From the NCBI GenBank assembly GCA_022496805.1, contig CM040096.1, positions 8,433,501 to 8,497,500 of the forward strand: a DNA stretch of 64,000 nt, given 5' to 3'. The stretch is from Pohlia nutans. Lineage: Eukaryota > Streptophyta > Bryopsida > Bryales > Mniaceae. The notes under the pieces are model-generated. The model was given only the letters and a program-made list of their open reading frames with translations, did not search any database and was not told the origin of the DNA. This document shows positions 54,564-64,000 of this stretch, piece after piece; position 1 is the stretch's first letter, and every line of letters starts with the position of its first letter. The position numbers and the translations under genes were made by a program.

Positions 54564-54766
54564 CACTACAATACACTAATTATCCCATTTAGTGAAGGGG
54601 GGTTTATAGTGTGTGTGGGAAATTAGTGAAGGTGATACTAAATATCATTATGATGTAAAAACTAGCGTAATATGAAGATTTCAGCTTTTGCTAATTTTGA
54701 GATTTTATGAAATAGTGCGTGCTTCGGGAATTAGTACCACACGCACTAAATGGGATAATTAGTGTA
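54564..54766 (-). mobile_element. MITE, CACTACACT...ATTATCCC family, copy 3
   Basis: Left CACTAATTATCCCATTTAGT and right CACTAAATGGGATAATTAGTG are inverted ends. The internal AATAGTGCGTGCTTC block matches copies 1 and 2 in inverse orientation. About 203 bp. Confidence 0.7.
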
Positions 54767-55162
54767 GTTGACATTATAAAGTTGAGAATGTCATACTTTT
54801 AACCTATCTAAAAAGGCTTCCAGACATTAAAATGAGAAGGTTTTTTATTAGTAAGAATTTTAATTTTAAAAACCTTTTTAATTAAAGGTTTTTGGCAACC
54901 TAAATCCTAAACTTAGTATAAAGGATGTGCTCTTTGGATTCTATTATAAAATGATAAAAATGCATAAATTCCACCAAGGTGCACTTGAAATATCTAAGGG
55001 CCCAAATTTGAACATAACCATAGCAATTCACTATAATCCAAAAATCAATCACACAGGTAAAAAAAATGTTTTTATATCCCTTCACGACACCTGTTTTTTT
55101 GTAATGCTCAACTAATATTGTATTTTTATGCAATCAAAATCAACCATATTGAATTTCACTTA

Positions 55163-55583
55163 GGGGTGGTTTACACTATGGACCAAGAGCCGTGACCAAG
55201 GAAAATGGATTAATTCCATGGTCACACTTCCATGGTCATACTTCAAAAGAATGTAATTTTTAAAGCCCTTGGGCCTCTCACTAAGTGTAAACCGAACTTG
55301 GACCAGGAATTAGAAAATAAATAAAACGACATTTCAGGCCCATGGTCTCCTCGTTCGGCAATGAGAGAACCCTTTTTGCCTCTTTCATCACAAAATCCGG
55401 GGGACCCTTTAACATTATCCACTAGGCCTATTTCTAGGCCTTTTGAGGACCTCAACTTCTTTGGTCACTTTTCTTTTTTCCTTGTAGTATAAACCTAAGT
55501 CATCCCGGGACGAGTTGATGGAGCGAATCACAGATTTTAGAGCTGCATGGGACGAGTTCTTGGTCCGTAGTGTTAACCGCCCC
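55163..55583 (+). mobile_element. Harbinger-like MITE with TTA duplication, copy 2
   Basis: It begins GGGGTGGTTTACACTATGG and ends with AGTGTTAACCGCCCC, flanked by TTA (55160-55162, 55584-55586). The inverted ends continue inward to GACCAAGA and TCTTGGTCC. It shares the ACACTATGG phrase and target preference with 44082-44444 but differs internally (421 bp). No coding capacity. Confidence 0.78.
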
Positions 55584-55589
55584 TTACAG

Positions 55590-58500
55590 AAACAAAAATT
55601 CCATTTACAATGAATTTTTTTTTTACGTTTCAATTGATTTATTCAATAATTAATTAAAAATGTTGTTGATGAATTTTTAAATCTAATTGCGTGAACATGT
55701 AGAAAATATCATTGCTCATATATCTCCTTGCAAAGTTGATAGTCCATTAACCTTAAAAAATTGCAAAATTTATGCTACAAATTATAATGGTACTTACCCA
55801 AATTTTATAAAATAGATATTTCTAAATTGTAGTTTGATTTTGAAAAACTAATTGCACCATGGTGTTCAAGGACATGAAATTACTCTAGAGTGAAGGTTGT
55901 AGTGTTCAATTGTTGTCATATGATTTTGAGAATAGTAAAAAGAGAGGGAAAAAAAACAAATTCGTAATTGTATGAGATCCTACAATACATAGTTGTTTGC
56001 AATTTTGTTAGCATATTTGTAGTTCACAAAGTAATTTTTGGTAGTAGTGCAAGACATCTTTGCCTGTATTTATATATATATATACTCCGTATTACCTTTT
56101 GAATTCTTTAGGTATTATAACTGTTTGACCATCCTCCATTGTTAAAAGAGCATGTATATTGTGGGTGAAGAATATGTTTAGTATGTTTAGAAATTTCTCT
56201 TTGCATGTGGTTTAATTTTATTTAAATTTCTTTTCAATAAACAAATAATCATTTGTGTGCATTCCATTGGAAATGTTTTATCAAAGCCTTTTTAATATTT
56301 TCAAGACCCCCAAAAGTTATGGAGGACCATATCTTCCAACTCATTAGAGATATTTATAAAGGACCAAGGTGGGTGACCTAGACTATGGTAGTCTATTCTC
56401 TAATATAGAAGAGATCCGTAAACTCAAAGGTGCATGAAGATTTGGGGTGTGCAATTGTGTGCCATCCTCGCAATAAAAACGGCAAGAATGGCTAGTTTGG
56501 GCTCAAGGTTCAAACTCCCACACCGGACTTCATGGTACCACACTGGACCACGTTAAGCGTATTCCGGTGACGCACCTTGACACAGGGCCAAACCCTTACC
56601 CTACATTTTTTTTTGCCGCAAATATAACTCATACTCTGATTTTATTTTTTAGACTCATACTCTGATTTTATTTGTGGATATCTGTGTTTGACACGGACTT
56701 TGTGGATATCTCTATTGAATAGACCCCAAATTTTCATTTCAGCTGAAACTTTTTTGCACGCAAAATTTTAGGAGTTTTGTTTGTCAATCAGGACATGACA
56801 TCTGCAGCAACTGTCACAGTCAACACAGCGTACTTTGAACGTAACCTAACCTATCAGGCCAGATTTGATCAACCATCACAGGACTTTCTAACTGCTCGAC
56901 ACACATGTCCTTGTCCTAAGTTTCATTACAATCAACTGCATCCTAAGTTTCATTGCATCATAAATGGGGAAATAGAATAATATCTGCAGCTTTTGACTTG
57001 CAAAATGATAAGCTAAAACAACTTCTATGATTGCCGTAACATTCTAGAAAAGCCTTGTAGAGCATTCAAGTTTTACAATGATGTGAGCCTTTAACTCTTA
57101 ATTATGTCCATCTTAAGGACACTTCAAAGATAAAGATTGGAAGACTGATAGTCATTTTTTATGTAAACTCATAAATGGACATTTCATACTTTGATCATGC
57201 ATGAGGTCATGGATGATGAAAGGTTTCCTCACTCGTGGAATGTTACTCCCTTTTACCTTTGTCCAGAAATAACTGTCCTAGTTTTGGCATTTTTCAACTT
57301 AACATTTTTGTTGCCAAAAAAAGCCTTATCAATACTCAAAAAATGGTCTTTCTTAAATAGTAGTATTTAATTTTTGTGTCACTCTCATTGTCCACCCTGT
57401 TTCAAGTGGACAAGGCTCATGTTTGAAGTATAAAACATCGGACAAAAATTAGGAAAAAAAATTGTCAAAAACTAGGACAATTATTTCCGGACAAAGGGAG
57501 TATGTACAAATGAGAAGGTGAAATTGTCTATTACAAAAATTACCTCCAGGTTCCAGCAATGATGTAGGTCATAAAATTTGGGACCTACTCCATCACATTG
57601 CTTTCAGATTGGTTGGCAGTGATGGCAGCCTTTCCTGGGTTTCTCCATGTGTCCTCTCTCGCCCCTTGTACTTTCCCATCATGCATATGAGGCTCCTGTA
57701 CTAGGAGCTACTCTGATTAAGGGATCATGTGCTTAAAGAGATTTATGTTCAACACCAACACGCAAAAGCTGATCAAAGATGTGATCAGCTCTTGGTGTGC
57801 CACAGTATTCATTGTCAATGTGCACAACAAAAAAAATGACGATTGATGACTGGTGATGTGAAAGGAATACCTACAATATGGGTGAGCAAGCAATGCCTCA
57901 TATCTTCCAAACCTAATTGTATCCCATACTTGAGACATTCATTGTTAAAATGTTTCAAAGCTGCTTGAACCATGAAATCTGACTGGCAAGGACAGCAAAT
58001 GTCAAGAGGTTTAGATTGGAAAACTCATCTATAGAATATCAATGAGACTGCAGTGTTGATCGAATGCTGCAAAGCTTGCCTTTATCTTTGTTGGTTTCTT
58101 GGTACATCAGATTGAAGCATGAAAGTAACTAGCATCCTGAACGTCTGCCAGGTAACCTGCATAGTCACAGAACATACACTATAGTTGAGGTGTATAAAGA
58201 GAATCTGACGTGTATCAATTGAGTTATAAATGAGATCTCAAACCACCAGTCTCATGAAGCTGCCCATAGGCCTCAACCAAACCTAAACCTTAAAATCAAA
58301 GGGATTTCGCTAGCTAACACTGAAGTTATACCACAGCTTGGTAGCTTGAAAAGATTGACAAAAAATGACTTACAAATACAGTGCTCAGGTGAGAACTGTA
58401 TAAAGACAACCTCAAAGCTAAAACCTCAAGCACAAATAGACAACAGAATCAACTCCGTTATGACCTAGCCATGCTTTCTTGAAGTTGCTGCGTGTTCACA

Positions 58501-59306
58501 GCTGTCCCAAGTGCAAAAAGACTAATATGCCAAATCAGTAACTTAAAGAATAACTGCATTGAACTCCAGAAAATTAATACGGTATTGAAGCACTTCACAA
58601 CATATCGATATTTAAAGTCGATGAAGTTTGCTGATTGTGCTAAGAAGTTCTACCTCGACTTCCAGATTGCATCAGCATCGAAGTCTCGTAGTTGAAGCAA
58701 CACTGAGTCTCCATTTCTTCAAATGTCAACCTTTAAAAGGAAACCAGAGCCCTATTCTTCAGTAATCAAGTTGAAAGTTTGAGACTTTCAGTGGCTCTCT
58801 GTTGGCCCCTCCCTGTCCAGCTTCATCTTGTCAAATGTAAGAAAAAGTTACAAGCCTCATAAAATTCAAGATTGTCGAAAGAAAAACAGATTACCTGAGA
58901 GCATGAGTATGAACGTGCACAACGCAAGGAAAGCAGCTGACATGAATCAAGAATGAAAACGGCATATTCATGGTAACTAGAATGTAAGGAAGCTCTACAA
59001 CAAAGAGCTTCGCTTTTGATAAAATGGATCAAGAAAAATATAAACTTACCCGCACATGAGATACATGTGCAGGAAAAATCCCTAAACAATGGCTTACTAC
59101 CTAACAAAAAATGGGGCATTACACATATGAACAAGCTACCTGAGCTGCAAGAGCCAACATTAAGCATCTTGGCGTTTGGATTGCCAACAGACATGTTTCA
59201 ACATGATAGTAAGGCCTGTCGTTGGATAACTAGAAAAACCTGGCAAGCCAGGGAAACATGTTATGCTCCACTTCTCCATCAACAATACTCCTCACAAGTT
59301 CATGAG
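55590..59306. other. Region downstream of the kinesin gene, no further gene seen
   Basis: Apart from the Stowaway MITE at 57246-57500 and a (TA)n run near 56075, no feature is clear. A tRNA B-box-like GGTTCAAACTCCC at about 56504 has no convincing A box. The last several hundred bases before 59307 probably include the 3' untranslated region of the minus-strand kinesin gene. Frames at 58823-59312 are not recognisable. Confidence 0.45.
57246..57500 (+). mobile_element. Stowaway MITE, 255 bp
   Basis: It begins CTCCCTTTTACCTTTGTCCA and ends TTCCGGACAAAGGGAG, flanked by TA (57244-57245, 57501-57502). Inner arms match through AACTGTCCTAGTTTTGGCA. CTCCCT ends with a TA target define the Stowaway group, non-autonomous Tc1/mariner elements of plants. 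Confidence 0.85.
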
Positions 59307-62300
59307 TCATGACTTGTAATAGGAGCTGCTTTCAAAGGAGGCCCACAAACTTCCTTCAATGTCACCACCTGCATGTGGTGAGCCGTTCTGTTGTGCAACA
59401 TGATGGGTTAAGAACGGGTTGGTAGATGCATTGGGAACGGAGCTTGCCTTCAGCTGAGACACTAGGGTACCTAGTTCTGAACCTCTCCTCCGTTCTTCTT
59501 CCATAAAAAATTTCAGCTCCTCGAGTGAACGCATCCCTCCTTTTGAAGCTGGGCCACTACTTTCATGTCTTTCAGCAAATGGATTGGATTGGTCAAGTGC
59601 ACTGTCAGCTGGTTGATGATCAGCTGAGCCAAAACTTGTTGACTGCGCAAGTGATGGAAATGTACTGCTTGAATAAGAATACAACTCCCCTTGATCTAAC
59701 GTTGTAGAATCACCCCCACTGCTCCAGAAATTATTTCCAAGTGAATCATACAGCTCTGTCCTTGCCAACTGGTCCGCTAATCCATCGGCGTCTTTGCTGC
59801 CAACATGCTTGCTTGGGGCTTGTGATGTGCTTTTGTCTGTATCTAGAACTCCCTCATTGCTTCTGGCATTGATCTGAAATTCCTGATCTGCCATTGTTGA
59901 CAGATTTGTGCCCGCCTCTTTTTCTTTCTTCAACTTTGCCACAAGAACCCACATACTTGCAAGATCATTCTCTAAATTTGATTCTCGTTGCTTGGATTCT
60001 TCCAGTTTTGTTTGAAGAGATGCCTCCTTCTTAGCCATGGCTGCTACCAAGATTGCTTCCTTTTCTTTGGCTGCCTCAATCTCTCTCTTCAGAACATCAA
60101 CAGCTGCCTCGTCTACATCGTCCACATGATGACCGTTGGACTTTCCATTCCTACTGGCCATATTATTTAAGCCTCTATTCCCAGTACCATTTGTTCGGGC
60201 CAGAGCACCACGACCAGATACTGTGTTGTCTCCATCGATGTGGGTATCCCCATTGGCCAATGCTTTTGATCGCACAGGGTTACTAGGTGACTTCATTGAA
60301 GCCAGAGCAAATGCTGTTTCCTGTGACTTCTTAAGTTCACTTTGCAGCTTTACCGACTCAGCTTGCAGTTTTACCAACTCAGCTTGCAGTTTCGCGTTTT
60401 GGAAAGTGACTTCCTGAGCCTTTATCAAATCGTTTTGCAATTTTGAATTTTGAAATGAGAGTTTTGTTACTTCTTCGGCAAGATTCTTGAGTTCGACAGC
60501 AGCTTGGGAAGCAAGCTCTTTCGCGTACGCCGATTCCTCTGCTAATTTCTCGTTCCGAATCCGGAGGCCATCCTTCTCCTCAGTTAGACGTAGATTGTCC
60601 TGCCTTAGCTTCTCCTTGCCCAGCTTCAATTTCTCTTTCTCTTGTTTCAGGTTTTCAATCTCAGCAGACTGCAAAAGCCAGTTTTGGAAACCTCTATATA
60701 AGTCATTATGCAACAAGGATAAAACTTTGAAATAAATTACTGATTTATTAATAACATCCCACCTTAGTAGTAGACCAATATTGTAAGCGAAGATGAAAAT
60801 GGCACTTCGATTCTATTTCATTACCCATAATAACATCAAGCTAATCTCTTTAAAAGAGGCTACCAAACCTGAGCACACGAAGATACAATCCCCAGTGCTG
60901 TGTTACTAGCGCACAAAGCTTTGCAAAGCTTCATATGAAATAGCATTCACACAAAGTTTCAAGAAACAAACAAGCTGGAAATGACTGGAAAAATCAAAGA
61001 ATAGCAAGATTCAGTTATAACTACAAGAGACACTTCTGTACCTGCAGAAGGACCTGTGACTGCAATACTGCATCCCCGTCTTCTATATCCTTGGAGGTGG
61101 CCTGTGAGTTACGGTCAAATTTATCGCTCTCAGACCCGTTTGTTTCAATATACCGAAGCTCCCCAGACAAACTACCACTATTCAGCCAAGCCCCCATATC
61201 CTCCGGATTGTCAAGAATGGTATTGAGCTGCTTATGTCGACCTACATTGCCCTCCACCATTGCAATTTGGAGCTGTTGTTGAAGTGACTCCATAGTCTCA
61301 CGTAGCTCGTTAATCTCCGCAGTCTACCAATGCACAATACATGACCCAGTTACTTTCCTGCTTAAACTTCGATAAAACTGAGGCGTCAGATGGCCAGATC
61401 CTGGGATATAAGGACACTTTGAAACCCTGGAATCATAACCATCCTGGAGACGTACTTCAATATCAACACACATTTAGGTGGATCCTCCCCAACCAAATCA
61501 TGAGTTACAGATGAAGTCGGTAAAGCATGATGAGTAAGGCATAGGATAATGAAGATCATGTAACATGTGCACCTGCTAAACACAACATAAATGCACACAT
61601 TCAGTTTACATGACAGAATCCACGAACAAAGGATAGATGAGAACAAAATGTCACCAACCTTGGATTCCAACTGCTCTTGCAATATGCGGTTATCAGCACT
61701 TTGTATCTGCACAAAACAATTTTTAATGAGTAGTATGTACAAATTAAACTCCTCGAATTATCAAATACAGAGAGGTGATTTATGCCAAGCAGGCAAATAA
61801 GGTTGGGAAAATATGGAGATATAATGAACATACCTCAAGGTCACAGGCTTTTTCATTGAGCTGAGAAGTAAGCATTGCAATTTGCTGCAATAAGATACAA
61901 GGCAGAATAAGTAGTCCAAAATGCAATGCGGTCCTAACAGTAATTCCTTTTTCCAGAGTCCCCACGTAATAGATCTAACTGCATACTCAAAACCCTACAC
62001 TTCCTCATGATCCTGATCCAGACACAAGATTTATAGAGCGGTCTCCAGATCATAGCGTCACTGAAATGCACCTGTGACATCTCAAAACCATTCGCAACAG
62101 GCTGTGATGTGACCGCAGATTTGATCCGCTGCTCTAGCATTCGTATCTGCCGCTTCTTTTCATTAATTTCCTCCTTAGCTTTCTCAACTTGAGCCTACAT
62201 AGAACCAACAAGCACGCTCAAAATAAATATCTTATGACATTCACTCCAACTGGCAGGTCCTTCTATGCATTCAAATACGCTGTCTTTGGAATATCCACAA

Positions 62301-63885
62301 TAAATGACCAAAGATCTGAAATTGGTACCATGACAAGATAACAACCTCGCAACATATGGCACTAGATACTCAAGTTACGTTTCATACTCTTTCAATGTGC
62401 ATGCAAGTTTCCCGAACTTACTTGAAGTTGTGCGTCGTCAGGATTATTAGCCAGCTGTTCCGTTAAGCGTTTCAGTGAACTTGTACAAAAAGCGACCTCT
62501 CCAGCCAGCATCTTAGCCTGCTCCCTCTGCAGGTCCATCTGATCGGCCACAGTTGTCCCTGTCTGCAGCCGATTGAATCATCACAAAAAATCGATGTCCT
62601 TCAGAAGACATATAACCAGGTCGAAAGTGACGACGCAAGTTTCAAATCTTCAGATGTAGATAACTAACATGGTCTGCTCCCAAGGAGTACATATAATAAA
62701 GTGATATCAGGATGCTTCATTTGAATCGAATTCAAAAATCAAGCAAACGCAAGCAAGGGATGCTTCTGTTTATCAAAATGCAAGAGGCAAGACAATCGTC
62801 ACCCTTAACACAAAATTGGTGCTCTAGTCATCCTAGCGTAGTGATAGACTGAATCATAAACTAAAATGACATTTTGAGACCTCAGATATTCCACATGTAG
62901 ACTGTTAAAACCTTACATTACAATACTAACAACTATAGTATCTGTTAAAGTTCACAAATTGGTTGTTATTGTTTTCTCGGTACTCACCGAAGGTAGCCTT
63001 CGCCCTCGAATAGTAGCACTAAAGAGATCCCCTGCTTGAGTGGCCTCAGGAAAAGTGTCGATGCCAGACAGTTCATCACCTCTGCGACTAAATGATTGTC
63101 TGCGTGTGCCACTGTCCATTACAGAATCATAAGGGACAATAGCACCTGAGTTCCCATTCGGCAGATTATCTGTATCGAAGCTCCCCGAGGGACTTGCAGT
63201 GAGAGAATCGTTTTTCTGACACACAAAATACTGTATCAGAAAATAGAAAACAGACGACCTTACCCAAAAAGGGCAGTAAGAGTAAGTACAGAGAAAGTAC
63301 ATACGACCAAAAATCTCAAACCTCTTCGAGCAGCCAAACGAATTGTTGATATTTAAGAACAATAATAACAGATACATACCCGAAGCTTGAACCAAGCGAG
63401 CATGCCACGCTTCTTGATAGCCTTCTTTTCATCCTTACAGCCGTCCTCAGCCCCAGCACCATCCCTTCCTTCCCCCCTTCCCTCCAAATCACCACCTTGA
63501 CCTCCCTCATCGTCATCCTCAAGTATTAAATCCCTACGCTTGTCAGGTAAATAAGCCAACTGCCAAAAATAATTCCAAAGTCAGTGATACCACCAGAATG
63601 AGGACCAAAGCTGGCCCAACAAGGATCACAGTTTTACATCGAAGTTCAAAAAGTCTCATCAACTTCTGGATACTATTAAGGGTGAGGCATGATTTCTACC
63701 TCTTCTTCACCAAAAGAATGCCTTCGCCGGTGATTGGGTTTCTCAGGAACTGCAACAGGTGGGATAGTATTTTTGGTAGAGACCAGAATAAGCTTTGTGA
63801 GTCTTTGGATTCTCCCCATCAGGGCTGCCTTTGCTTGTTCTTCTTCTTCAAGCCGTGACTGCATTTTTACTTGTCCAGCTTCCAG
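59307..63885 (-). CDS. Kinesin-7 (KIN-7 subfamily), C-terminal part, 9 exons, 5' end off window
   Basis: Exons (minus): 63885-63700, 63559-63380, 63215-62988, 62562-62422, 62194-62072, 61884-61834, 61706-61659, 61323-61042 and 60668-59307 (stop included). All are phase 0 with GT-AG borders and together encode 866 residues. Family signatures in order: a coiled coil with LEEEEQAKAALMGRIQRL and KLILVSTKN; RRHSFGEEE; LAYLPDKRRDL; KKRGMLAWFKLR; NEKACDLE with SADNRILQEQL; the long coiled coil with LAEESAYAKELASQAAVELK; and NLENDLASMWVLVAKLKKEKE. These match plant KIN-7 proteins that lack a C-terminal RING finger. The motor domain must lie past the right edge. Such kinesins are plus-end-directed microtubule motors; cargo cannot be told from this part. 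The last ~180 residues, rich in Ser and ending FESSSYYKS, seem disordered. Confidence 0.9.
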
Positions 63886-64000
63886 CTGTACCCAAGTGAT
63901 GCAACAAAACAATAATTTTTAATCAGACAAGATATAGAATTGCAAATCCTCATTACCCGACCTCTTTGGCAATCAATCTGCTGAGATCTGATTACAGATG

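Noticed and set aside
63900..64000. Possible further kinesin exon at the right edge
   Set aside because: A donor-like AAAGAG/GTCGGG lies near 63960, but neither exon limits nor frame could be fixed within the window.
1..64000. CRISPR arrays, rRNA genes, bacterial-type operons or promoters
   Set aside because: None seen. The sequence is eukaryotic, with spliced genes and plant-type transposons.

Overview
The window is nuclear DNA of a eukaryote, almost certainly a land plant. Introns obey GT-AG, intergenic DNA is AT-rich and crowded with small inverted-repeat transposons, and three gene families point to plants: self-incompatibility S1-like secreted proteins, a plant kinesin-7, and a seven-helix membrane protein. 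A gene with SHIPPO (PGPG-Y) repeats, typical of sperm or ciliary axonemes, sits beside the plant genes. A plant with flagellate sperm (liverwort, moss, hornwort, lycophyte or fern) fits best. A liverwort is my guess, not something the sequence proves.

Layout. 1-3.7 kb: gene-free, with one MITE and one TTAA element. 3.7-5.05 kb: nested transposons. 5.09-9.74 kb (minus): a three-exon SHIPPO gene, which I joined from splice sites and reading phase to 399 aa; both introns are full of small transposons. 11.8-23.9 kb: an S1-like gene cluster inside a large imperfect inverted duplication, with two near-identical S1 genes facing opposite ways (13.64-14.04 minus, 21.25-21.65 plus), a third divergent S1 gene between the arms (17.24-17.61 minus) and an S1 fragment (13.2-13.3). 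24.1-27.1 kb: a 978-bp palindromic TA-flanked transposon and three TTAA elements. 29.29-33.15 kb (minus): a nine-exon, 475-aa seven-helix membrane protein. 33.2-59.3 kb: no convincing gene; microsatellites, many MITEs, the second 978-bp palindrome, long hairpins. 59.3-64 kb (minus): nine exons of a kinesin-7, 866 aa of its C-terminal half; the motor domain lies beyond the right edge.

The most unusual feature is a dispersed set of at least eleven non-autonomous elements in several sequence families. They share CCCYTAAA-like ends and sit between TTAA tetranucleotides. One is inserted inside another, and paralogous empty copies in this window show the target was a single TTAA. This resembles piggyBac-type integration. 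No transposase is encoded here.

The genes do not form a pathway. The only possible functional link is between the SHIPPO gene and the central S1 gene, which share a block of about 100 bp upstream of their start codons.
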